Shown: positions 1-5,611 of the stretch, in pieces
How positions within the stretch are numbered: position 1 is the first letter of the stretch
Layout: the number at the start of each line of letters is the position of its first letter
From: Micrococcales bacterium
Lineage (GTDB): Bacteria; Actinomycetota; Actinomycetes; Actinomycetales; Cellulomonadaceae
DNA length: 6,326 nt
Assembly: GCA_009783975.1 (NCBI GenBank)
Contig: WRCL01000120.1
Span: 1-6,326 of the forward strand
Direction: 5' to 3'
Notes under the pieces: model-generated
The model's database searches: none
What the model saw: only the letters and a program-made list of their open reading frames with translations
Told to the model about the DNA's origin: nothing
Program-made: the position numbers and the translations under genes

Positions 1-228
1 GAACCTCAACGAGGGGACCTTGACCCGTGCGGTGACCGTCGCACCAACCTTGCCCTTGAACGTCGCCGAGCTCGCCAGGTCCACCAGCGGCACCTGGTCC
101 GCGCCGGACATCCGGGCCTGGGCTGCAGCAAGGTCTGGCTGGCCAGGCACCAGCTCGCGGACGACGAACCACACACCAGCCCCGGCGGCGGCTCCCGCGA
201 TCAGCGCCAGCAACAGGTCCATGCTCAT
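1..228 (-). CDS. tadC: TadC-like pilus assembly membrane protein, N-terminal fragment
   Basis: The minus strand reads ATG at 228-226 and stays open to base 1, giving 76 codons with no stop, so the gene continues beyond the window. Residues about 4-24 (LLLALIAGAAAGAGVWFVV) form a clear hydrophobic membrane segment. The part that follows is polar or mixed (VRELVPGQPDLAAAQ onward), the usual start of TadB/TadC-type platform proteins before the T2SSF domain, which would lie outside the window. The start is supported by GGGAGG at 240-235, six bases upstream, and by the ATGA overlap with the stop of the preceding TadB-like gene. A second ATG lies two codons in (222-220). The TadC assignment rests mainly on its place after cpaF and tadB in a Tad operon. 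It could be another small operon membrane protein, since the diagnostic domain is not visible. Confidence 0.6.
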   Translation of the reverse strand, partial: MSMDLLLALIAGAAAGAGVWFVVRELVPGQPDLAAAQARMSGADQVPLVDLASSATFKGKVGATVTARVKVPSLRF

Positions 229-1103
229 CGTTGGCCTCCCTTGGTCGGCACTGCTGGCAAGAAACGCGGCACGGTCTTGCCCTGGGCGGCTTTGCGCATC
301 CACAACAGGCACCCGCAGTACGCGGCGAGGAACACCGCGGCAGCCAGCTGGCCCATCACAGTGGTGTAGAACGTGGAGAACGTCGGCTGGGTGACCAGCG
401 CCGCGAGCAGCAACCCAGAGATCACCGAGACCCACCGCACCGTCGTGCGTGGGCCTTTGCGGTCAGCCTCGACCTGGCGCCGTGCGGTGGTCAGCTCTGA
501 GACCGTGTCGGCCAGACGCTCCAACGACCCGGTCACCGCCCCGCCGCGACGCTGGGCCTCAAGCTTCAGGCACGCGACAGCCAGGTCCGCCGCCGGGTCG
601 TTGAGGTCGTCGCCCCAGTCGTGCAAGGCGTCAGGCAACGGCCGTTGCGCGTCGAGCTGGGCAGCCAGACGCGCCAAGGACGGCTGCAACGACTTCGGCG
701 CCGAAGGGGCCGAGTCGTGCAGGGCCTGACGCAGCCCGGTCGACCCACCCACAAGAGTCCCCGACAAGCCCCGCAACCACGACTCCAGGTCGGTCAGGCG
801 CTGGACCTGCGCGTCGGCCCCGTCACGCCCGAACAGCACCGGGAAACCGACGACCGCCGCAGGCAGCGCGACCACGAGGATCCACCACCCGGTCACCGCA
901 CCAACGACCAAGCCCACGACGGCACCGGCGACCACCGCACGCGGGTGCCGCCCCAGCGGGCCACCAGGCGCCAGGCCCAGCAGCCGCACCATGTCGGTAT
1001 GTGGCCTGGCAGGACGCGGCGCCGACGGGGCCAACCCGACGACGACGAGCAGCACCCCCATACCCACGAGCACCACAGCAGCCGTGGCCAGCGCCCCGTT
1101 CAC
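225..1103 (-). CDS. tadB: TadB-like type II secretion F-domain platform protein
   Basis: This is an inner-membrane platform protein of the Tad/Flp pilus machine, expected to sit beside the CpaF ATPase and transmit its motion. I prefer the GTG at 1103-1101 (292 residues): GGAGG at 1113-1109 is five bases upstream and the GTG overlaps the cpaF stop as GTGA. An upstream GTG at 1136 would add 11 residues and overlap cpaF by 37 bases. From the preferred start, hydrophobic segments lie at about residues 2-25, 56-91 (one or two passes) and a C-terminal pair at about 225-270. Between them, about 101-225, is a soluble helical block (LESWLRGLSGTLVGGSTGL at its start, LKLEAQRRGGAVTGSLERL near its middle) that fits the T2SSF cytoplasmic domain. 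The TadB versus TadC name is by operon order; the family (T2SSF) is firmer than the symbol. Confidence 0.8.
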   Translation of the reverse strand: MNGALATAAVVLVGMGVLLVVVGLAPSAPRPARPHTDMVRLLGLAPGGPLGRHPRAVVAGAVVGLVVGAVTGWWILVVALPAAVVGFPVLFGRDGADAQVQRLTDLESWLRGLSGTLVGGSTGLRQALHDSAPSAPKSLQPSLARLAAQLDAQRPLPDALHDWGDDLNDPAADLAVACLKLEAQRRGGAVTGSLERLADTVSELTTARRQVEADRKGPRTTVRWVSVISGLLLAALVTQPTFSTFYTTVMGQLAAAVFLAAYCGCLLWMRKAAQGKTVPRFLPAVPTKGGQR

Positions 1104-2548
1104 CACGTCCTCCAGGTGCCACCGCTGGTCAAGCACGACTGGTCGAACCCAGCGGCCACGAGCGTGCCCAAGAACGACGGCGCGACGTTGGGCACCGCCC
1201 GTCCGATGTGGTTGGGCACGAACACGTCGGTCAGGGCCACCCCCGTGCCCGACTCCCCCCGGGACGGTTCGACGACCTCACGCACGAACCGGGTCTTGGA
1301 CCCGTCAGCGTTGACCTGCACCCCGAGGAACACGATGAGGTCGATCGTCTCAGCAACCTGCCGGTACGCGTACGACTCAGTGACCGACGAGTCGCGGACC
1401 GCCAGGCCCACGAGCCGTTCGACGACGTCGTGCGCCGAGTCGGCGTGCACCGTCGACAACGACCCGTTGCCAGCCTGCATCGCCTCGAACATCGCCAGCA
1501 GGGCGTCGGCGTCACGGACCTCCCCGACGATGATCCGGTCGATGGTGTGCCGCAACGCGCGGCGCAACAGCTCCCCGGCGCTGACCGCCCCCGCACGGTT
1601 GCCGTGCACGTCAAGCTCGCCAGCGCCCCGGAAGGTCTGCTGGGCGAACACACGGTGGTGCCGGTCGGGCTCTTCGTGCAGGTACAGCTCGTAGTCGTCC
1701 TCGACGGTCGCCAGCGACTCGCCAGGGTCGATGACCGAGCACAACGCCCGCAAGAACGTCGTCTTGCCTGAGCCTTGCCCCTGGCCGGAGACGATGATCG
1801 ACTTACGTGCCCGCACCGCCGCGGTCAAGAAACCTTCGAGGATCGTGTCGACCTCGTCCTGCGCACGCAGCATCGCCAGGTCCACGCTCTGCAGGTGCTG
1901 CAGGCGGATCGTCACCCGCGGACGCGGGGTCACCCCGAACGCGGCAGCAGCCAGACGCCCCCGGCCCGGCAGGGCCATCTCCAGGTGCCGGTGCACCGGG
2001 GTGAACGGCTGCTCGTTGTTCGGGTCGCGGGCCGCGATCAGCTGCAGGTAGATGACGAGGTCCTCGTCGGAGTCGGCAACCGGCCCGTGCCACTCGCGGT
2101 GCCCGTCGGCGAACAGCACGAGCACCTTGTCATGGCCGTATATCTCCACGTCGGTCGCACCAGGCAGCTCAACAAGAGGTTGTAGACGCCCCAGGCGGAA
2201 CATCGCGTCGAACAGCACCTGCACCAGGTGCGCCTCGACCACCGCACCCAACGGGGGGCGACGGCGGTCGACGAGCTCTTGGGCGTGCTCGTCCACGACC
2301 TGCTGGATGTGGTGCCTGCCGAGCTGTTCGCGGCTCGCCGCGTCCAGGGCCCGGCCTGTGAGATCATCACGGACCCGGTCGGCGACCTTCGCGCGCAGCT
2401 CGCGCACCGTCGCCCAGAACGCTGGGTCACCAGCGGGGGCCCACGCTGTTGTCGGCGCCGGCGCTGGTGCTGCGACCGGCGCGGTGAGCGTCGGCTGGTG
2501 CACGAACGGCAGAGCGCCAAGCGCCATATGGGCTGGAGCCGAATTCAT
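1100..2548 (-). CDS. cpaF: CpaF/TadA family pilus assembly ATPase
   Basis: This is the hexameric secretion ATPase (482 residues) that powers Tad/Flp pilus assembly at the cytoplasmic face. An Ala/Pro-rich N-terminus (about 1-40) precedes a helical segment and the N-terminal ATPase domain (about 100-240, with GATDVEIYGHDKVLVLFADG). The catalytic core has a P-loop at 254-264 (SGQGQGSGKTT), an Asp-box-like TVEDDYELYL at 281-290, Walker B RIIVGEVRDADAL at 338-350 with Glu343, and a His-box STVHADS at 365-371. These are standard for CpaF/VirB11-like type II/IV secretion ATPases. The P-loop has five residues instead of four between the first Gly and GKT, or a Gln where the first Gly should be. Start ATG 2548-2546 is backed by GAGGAGG at 2559-2553, four bases upstream, and the ATGA overlap with the preceding gene. 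The stop overlaps the tadB GTG. Confidence 0.93.
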   Translation of the reverse strand: MNSAPAHMALGALPFVHQPTLTAPVAAPAPAPTTAWAPAGDPAFWATVRELRAKVADRVRDDLTGRALDAASREQLGRHHIQQVVDEHAQELVDRRRPPLGAVVEAHLVQVLFDAMFRLGRLQPLVELPGATDVEIYGHDKVLVLFADGHREWHGPVADSDEDLVIYLQLIAARDPNNEQPFTPVHRHLEMALPGRGRLAAAAFGVTPRPRVTIRLQHLQSVDLAMLRAQDEVDTILEGFLTAAVRARKSIIVSGQGQGSGKTTFLRALCSVIDPGESLATVEDDYELYLHEEPDRHHRVFAQQTFRGAGELDVHGNRAGAVSAGELLRRALRHTIDRIIVGEVRDADALLAMFEAMQAGNGSLSTVHADSAHDVVERLVGLAVRDSSVTESYAYRQVAETIDLIVFLGVQVNADGSKTRFVREVVEPSRGESGTGVALTDVFVPNHIGRAVPNVAPSFLGTLVAAGFDQSCLTSGGTWRTW

Positions 2549-3348
2549 CGTGCCTCCTCAAGACCGAGCTGGCCGCGGCGGCGCCGCGCCTCGCCCAGCA
2601 GGTCGTGCGCGACGGTCCGGGCAGTGCGCATGAGCGCTGACGTGGCGAACCGGGCAGGCTCGTTCGCCCCGACAGACAGCACCTGGGCCGAGTCGGGGTC
2701 CCAGGCGATGGTCCCGGCTCCGGCGAGCCCGGCAGTGTGTGCGATCTCCGCCGCGGAGTACGGACCGGTGGCGACCACGAGGGTCCGCCACGCGGTGCTC
2801 GTGCGCGTCGCGGCTGGTACCCGCGCGGTGACCAGGCGCAACATCGCGGTGACGTCCGGCAGCCACGCCCTGGTCACCATGACCACGACATCGGCCATCG
2901 TCACCAGGGAGTCGCGGTCGTCCGAGGGTGCCAGACGTCCCAGGTCGACCAGGGCGTCGCACCCAGCAGCCTCCAGCGACCCCAGGTGCGAGGCCAGCGG
3001 CCCCCACAGGTTCCGCAGCGCAGGGGCCTCGTCTGGTGAGGTCAACCCAGGCAGCAACAGTGCCTGCTGGGCGCCCTCGTCGCCTTGGGACTTCCCTGTG
3101 CCGCCGGGCAACCAGCACGCCTGCTCCCAGAAACGGTCGGGCAGCTCGTTGTGGGCTGCGGCGACGGCCAGCGGGACCAGGCCGCCGACCTGCGCCACAG
3201 TCCCACGCAACAAACCGGGCAGCACCGACGGCCCGGCCGTGTCGGCCTCGACGAGGACCACTGGGCGAGGCCAGGTCCGCGCGAGCGCCAGTGCCGTCGT
3301 CGAGACCCCAGGGGCACCTTTGGCTGAGGCCAGCGCAACCACCGCCAC
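2545..3348 (-). CDS. CpaE/TadZ-like MinD-family protein with degenerate P-loop
   Basis: This 267-residue protein has the layout of the MinD/ParA (SIMIBI) fold: a beta strand and loop at residues 2-18 (VVALASAKGAPGVSTT), VVLVEADTAG at 30-39 matching the strand-2 Asp region, DALVDLGRLA at 131-140 as the switch II position, and VVVMVTRAWLPDV at 153-165 matching the following strand. In the deviant Walker A (KGGxGKTT in the family) the first, signature Lys10 is kept but the P-loop Lys is Val15, so nucleotide hydrolysis is doubtful. TadZ/CpaE proteins usually carry an N-terminal receiver-like domain; here it is absent. Known relatives localise the pilus machine to a cell site, and its place directly before cpaF supports that role by inference. 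GTG start 3348-3346 has GGAGG at 3361-3357, eight bases upstream, and lies three bases after the cpaB stop. Confidence 0.75.
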   Translation of the reverse strand: MAVVALASAKGAPGVSTTALALARTWPRPVVLVEADTAGPSVLPGLLRGTVAQVGGLVPLAVAAAHNELPDRFWEQACWLPGGTGKSQGDEGAQQALLLPGLTSPDEAPALRNLWGPLASHLGSLEAAGCDALVDLGRLAPSDDRDSLVTMADVVVMVTRAWLPDVTAMLRLVTARVPAATRTSTAWRTLVVATGPYSAAEIAHTAGLAGAGTIAWDPDSAQVLSVGANEPARFATSALMRTARTVAHDLLGEARRRRGQLGLEEAR

Positions 3349-3351
3349 GCC

Positions 3352-4125
3352 TCAGCCCTCCCCGGGGTTCGGCTCCGGCTCTGTTCCCGGGTCCGGTTCA
3401 GGCGGGGTGTCAGGTGTTGGTTCTGGTGATGGCGGTGGCGCCGGGGCAGGGGGGGTCGACCCTCCGGGCGCGTCGATGAGCAGCGTCGCACGGCCAGAGG
3501 CCCCGAGCGCCGCCAGGCGCGCAGCGTCGGCGGCGTCGACCTCGACGTTGACGACGAGCACCGAGCCCATCGCCGTGTCGCTGGTGGTCGTCGAGACCAC
3601 CACCGCCCGGATCGAGACCTCAGTGCCCGGGGCTGGCACATCACCGCTGGCCACAGGAGCTTGGACGAACCGCACCGTGTCCCCGGCGTGCAAGGCGACC
3701 CCAGGCCGGTGCGTGGCGTCCAGGCTCACACCCACCAGGGACTTGCCCTCGCCTGGGACGAGCTTGTCGGCGAACGAGTCCGGGGCGAGCAACGACCCTG
3801 GCCGCAGGTCTGTGGTCGCCACCTTGCCCAGGACCTTGCCCATGTCACGCGCAGGCACGGTCCGCAGCACGCTGGAGCCAGGCACCGGGACCTTCGCGAG
3901 GTCTTCGGCCTTGATCTGCGCGCCCCGGGCGACCTCCCGGGTCACCACGAGGACCTCCCCAGAGCTGGTGGTCACCTGCACCAGCCAGCCTGCTGTCAGA
4001 GCCCCGACGACGACCAGAGCCACACCCAGCGCGACCAGGCCGTGCCGGCGCCGGGGTTTGATCGGTTTGGGCGGCTCGATCCGCATCGGACCGGCAGGAC
4101 GCCCGTGCCCAGGTGGTGTGCTCAC
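3352..4125 (-). CDS. cpaB: CpaB/RcpC-like SAF-domain membrane protein
   Basis: This is a single-pass protein of 257 residues. A basic cytoplasmic N-terminus ending in KPRRRH (24-28) is followed by a hydrophobic segment at about 29-50, then an exterior SAF domain at about 57-121 (VLVVTREVARGAQIKAEDL, later LRPGSLLAPDSFA). A second beta-rich region spans about 127-217. The C-terminus, about 218-257, is rich in Pro, Glu and Asp with PEP/PDP units. In Tad systems CpaB/RcpC acts outside the inner membrane; in a Gram-positive envelope it may help the pilus cross or anchor in the wall (inference). GTG 4125-4123 is the first start codon in this frame after an in-frame TAG at 4242-4240. GGGAGGG at 4139-4133 lies seven bases upstream, and the GTG overlaps the stop of a 24-codon ORF. 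The name cpaB rests on the SAF domain and operon position. Confidence 0.78.
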   Translation of the reverse strand: MSTPPGHGRPAGPMRIEPPKPIKPRRRHGLVALGVALVVVGALTAGWLVQVTTSSGEVLVVTREVARGAQIKAEDLAKVPVPGSSVLRTVPARDMGKVLGKVATTDLRPGSLLAPDSFADKLVPGEGKSLVGVSLDATHRPGVALHAGDTVRFVQAPVASGDVPAPGTEVSIRAVVVSTTTSDTAMGSVLVVNVEVDAADAARLAALGASGRATLLIDAPGGSTPPAPAPPPSPEPTPDTPPEPDPGTEPEPNPGEG

Positions 4126-4196
4126 CGGACCGCCCTCCCAACCATCGCGAGACCCTTGCGCGGGCTCTGCCCGTCGAGGCCTGCTACCATCGTCAT
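4122..4196 (-). CDS. Candidate 24-residue leader peptide coupled to cpaB
   Basis: This short ORF begins ATG 4196-4194 and ends TGA 4124-4122, encoding MTMVAGLDGQSPRKGLAMVG and then RAVR. It resembles no family I know and has no membrane segment. Two things favour real translation. A very strong purine run (GAGGAGGAAGG, 4210-4200) lies at good distance before the ATG, and the stop overlaps the cpaB GTG as GTGA, the same junction style as downstream genes. The cpaB ribosome site lies inside this ORF. A likely role is a leader that couples or regulates translation of the tad operon, not an independent protein. A leader hairpin (4215-4236) sits just before its ribosome site. It could instead be chance: 25 codons is short, and composition gives no proof. 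Confidence 0.5.
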   Translation of the reverse strand: MTMVAGLDGQSPRKGLAMVGRAVR

Positions 4197-4214
4197 CTAC
4201 CTTCCTCCTCCGAT

Positions 4215-4236
4215 AAGGCCGCCAGAGGGCGACCTT
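4215..4236 (-). promoter_or_regulatory. Leader hairpin just upstream of the tad operon ribosome site
   Basis: Read on the minus strand the transcript has AAGGUCGCC (4236-4228), loop CUCU (4227-4224) and GGCGGCCUU (4223-4215): a nine-pair stem with one U-G wobble and a four-base loop. On the plus strand that wobble would be a C-A mismatch, so the structure fits an RNA made in the tad direction. It ends four or five bases before the GAGGAGGAAGG ribosome site of the leader ORF. There is no U-run after it, so a terminator is unlikely; a translation-level or stability element is more plausible. Confidence 0.45.
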
Positions 4237-4303
4237 CTGCTACCGCGATGTCCCCAGTGGTTATGAACCCCGACAAGCCGGGCATACCCGACATCCGATG
4301 TTG

Positions 4304-4331
4304 ATCCTAGCGTCTTCGGTCGCCCATAAGA
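4304..4331 (-). promoter_or_regulatory. Candidate promoter for the tad operon
   Basis: A TAGGAT hexamer at 4309-4304 on the minus strand matches the actinobacterial -10 pattern (TANNNT, often TAGRRT). It lies in the locally AT-richer part of the intergenic region. The -35 is weak: TCTTAT at 4331-4326 with a 16-base spacer. A perfect TTGACA occurs at 4349-4344 but is about 34 bases from TAGGAT, too far to pair with it. Transcription would start near 4297 and give a leader of about 100 bases before the mini-ORF. This is a pattern match only. Confidence 0.3.
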
Positions 4332-4385
4332 GGACTCGGCAGCTGTCAATCTTGTCATCATGTGCGATAAACGACGTGACAAGGC

Positions 4386-4413
4386 TCCGACCTGCGAAAT
4401 CAGTCGGACGCAG
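4386..4413. repeat. Interlocking inverted-repeat arms (two competing stems)
   Basis: TCCGAC (4386-4391) is complementary to GTCGGA (4403-4408), and CTGCG (4392-4396) is complementary to CGCAG (4409-4413). The arms are ordered A, B, A', B', directly adjacent except for a six-base AAATCA between B and A'. As RNA the two stems cross, so they would compete or form a pseudoknot, though zero-length connecting loops make a classical H-type pseudoknot sterically doubtful. The pairing holds on either strand. Confidence 0.5.
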
Positions 4414-4420
4414 CGGGAAA

Positions 4421-4446
4421 GTTCTCGGCGGCACCGCGCCGAGAGC
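4421..4446. repeat. Perfect 8-bp inverted repeat, possible stem-loop or operator
   Basis: TCTCGGCG (4423-4430) and CGCCGAGA (4437-4444) are perfectly complementary around a six-base loop (GCACCG). The stem can grow by a T-G and a G-C pair to 4421-4446. No T-run follows on the plus strand; on the minus strand a weak ACTTTC follows. It could be a structural element in an upstream leader, a protein-binding site, or a weak leftward terminator. Confidence 0.45.
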
Positions 4447-4605
4447 CCCCTGAAGGTGCTCGATAAGGGCGGCCGGACGTCGCCTGGACGTGTGATCACC
4501 CTCGGACGGTCCTCGTGCTGCGATGCGACACGCGAGGCCACCACGTGTGATATCGGTGAGTCTGACGAGGCGTTGCCTCACGTCAGGGTCAGTGGTGGCG
4601 TCTGG

Positions 4606-4642
4606 GGGGATCTGTGTCGCGTTGTCTGCCGAACAGGTCCCC
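4606..4642 (+). promoter_or_regulatory. Stem-loop in the purC upstream leader
   Basis: GGGGATCTGT (4606-4615) pairs with ACAGGTCCCC (4633-4642): ten pairs, one of them U-G when read as plus-strand RNA. Past a single bulged G (4616), TCG (4617-4619) can pair with CGA (4630-4632), extending the stem. The wobble becomes an A-C mismatch on the minus strand, which favours a purC-sense RNA. The stem ends 18 bases before the purC GTG. Whether it is transcribed depends on where the purC promoter lies, which I cannot fix. Confidence 0.4.
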
Positions 4643-4660
4643 ACGTGGTTGGCTTAGCCT

Positions 4661-5569
4661 GTGACCGCACCTGTGCTGCCCGGATGGACCCAGACCTACG
4701 CCGGGAAGGTCCGCAACCTCTACGTGCCGGACTCCACCCCCGCCGGGGAGGAGATCACCGAGCTGCACGGCGAGGTCATGCTCGTCGTCGCGTCCGACAG
4801 GATCTCGGCGTACGACCACGTGCTGTCCCCGGCGATCCCCGACAAGGGCACCGTGCTGACGCAGCTGTCGTTGTGGTGGTTCGCCCAGCTGGCGGGGACG
4901 GTCGCCGACCACGTGGTCTCCACGATCGTGCCCGACGACGTCGACGGGCGTGCGATGATCTGCCGCCGCCTGGAGATGTTCCCGGTCGAGTGCGTCGCCC
5001 GCGGGTACCTCACCGGGTCGGGGCTGGCCGAGTACCACCACAGCGGGGCGGTCACGGGGATCGCGCTGGCCCCAGGGCTCGTCGACGGTTCGCGCCTGCC
5101 TGAGCCGATCTTCACCCCGGCGACCAAGGCCGAGCTTGGTGCGCACGACCAGAACATCACCTTCGACGCGACCGTCGAGCTTGTCGGGCCCGAGACGGCC
5201 CACCGGCTGCGCGAGCTGACGTTGGACGTCTACCGCCGGGCTGAGGCGATCACCGCCGAGCGGGGCCTGATCCTCGCCGACACCAAGCTGGAGTTCGGCC
5301 TGGACGCCGACGACCAGATCACCTTGGCCGACGAGGTCCTCACCCCCGACTCCTCGCGGTTCTGGCCCGCCGACGCCTGGTCCCCCGGCAAGACCCAGCC
5401 GAGCTTTGACAAACAGTACGTCCGAGACTGGCTGACCTCCCCCGCCTCAGGGTGGAGCCGCACGTCCGACGCTCCGCCCCCACCCCTGCCCGACCACGTC
5501 GTGGCCCGCACCCGCGACCGCTACCTCGAGGTCTACCGGCGTATCACCGGCAACGAGCTCGACCTGTAG
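4661..5569 (+). CDS. purC: Phosphoribosylaminoimidazole-succinocarboxamide synthase (SAICAR synthetase)
   Basis: PurC joins CAIR and aspartate with ATP to make SAICAR in de novo purine synthesis, in the cytosol. The 302-residue protein is complete and of usual length for actinobacterial PurC. Family blocks appear in order: the Gly-rich ATP-binding start GKVRNLY (15-21; relatives usually have GKVRDLY), SDRISAYDHVLSPAIPDKG (45-63), VECVARGYLTGSGLAEY (109-125), LPEPIFTPATKAELGAHDQN (146-165), LILADTKLEFG (203-213), DEVLTPDSSRFWP (224-236) and the late QPSFDKQYVRDWL (246-258). The start GTG at 4661 matches where the conserved N-terminus (LPGWTQ...) begins. No proper Shine-Dalgarno site precedes it (only GGTTGG, 4648-4653). 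An in-frame GTG at 4673 is a possible alternative. It is followed after 223 bases by purS and purQ, fitting a purine gene cluster. Confidence 0.97.
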   Translation: MTAPVLPGWTQTYAGKVRNLYVPDSTPAGEEITELHGEVMLVVASDRISAYDHVLSPAIPDKGTVLTQLSLWWFAQLAGTVADHVVSTIVPDDVDGRAMICRRLEMFPVECVARGYLTGSGLAEYHHSGAVTGIALAPGLVDGSRLPEPIFTPATKAELGAHDQNITFDATVELVGPETAHRLRELTLDVYRRAEAITAERGLILADTKLEFGLDADDQITLADEVLTPDSSRFWPADAWSPGKTQPSFDKQYVRDWLTSPASGWSRTSDAPPPPLPDHVVARTRDRYLEVYRRITGNELDL

Positions 5570-5611
5570 GTCGCCGTCGTCCGAGACCCACCGCAGGTGC
5601 GGCCGACGAGC

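Larger units (their letters stand above)
4197..4660. other. Divergent intergenic region with many inverted repeats, no gene
   Basis: This stretch separates the leftward tad operon from rightward purC. Two consecutive 60-base blocks at 4261-4380 hold 33 and 31 G+C, well below the surrounding genes, as expected for a promoter region. Open frames of 115 and 127 codons on the minus strand (4197-4544 and 4261-4644) have no good ribosome sites and low-plausibility protein sequences (many Arg/Ser, no fold-like pattern), so I do not call them. The stretch holds a leader hairpin (4215-4236), a spaced inverted repeat (4351-4383), interlocking arms (4386-4413), a perfect stem (4423-4444), an imperfect repeat (4563-4585) and a longer stem just before purC (4606-4642). 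It probably holds both divergent promoters and their control sites. Confidence 0.7.

Noticed and set aside
2228..4216. 662-codon open frame on the plus strand opposite the tad genes
   Set aside because: Long antisense frames are expected opposite high-GC genes. The translation is low-complexity (Ser/Arg/Thr/Pro-rich), and the minus strand carries recognisable CpaB, CpaE-like and CpaF proteins.
4291..4301. Short palindrome ACATC-C-GATGT next to the candidate tad -10
   Set aside because: Five-base arms are common by chance. The position near the predicted transcription start is suggestive but depends on an unproven promoter.
4351..4500. Possible ZTP (pfl) riboswitch upstream of purC
   Set aside because: CGACGTGACAAGGC and CGTCGCCTGGACG faintly recall the conserved pieces of that class, and the gene context would fit. 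The diagnostic core bases as I remember them (GACUGGCG and CCGCCUGGGC) are not present, and it lies far from purC. A covariance-model search would settle it.
4488..4551. 9-bp direct repeat ACGTGTGAT at 4488-4496 and 4543-4551
   Set aside because: By hand estimate about half such a repeat is expected by chance in a region of this length, and neither copy sits at a clear promoter position.
4261..4644. 127-codon open frame on the minus strand in the intergenic region
   Set aside because: It starts at a GTG without a ribosome site, overlaps promoter-like AT-richer DNA, and its translation shows no fold-like pattern. The 115-codon frame at 4197-4544 fails for the same reasons.
4655..4660. TAGCCT immediately before the purC GTG as a -10 for leaderless transcription
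   Set aside because: A start about seven bases downstream would fall inside the annotated coding sequence, and no -35 is visible at the right distance. It would only work if purC began at the GTG at 4673.
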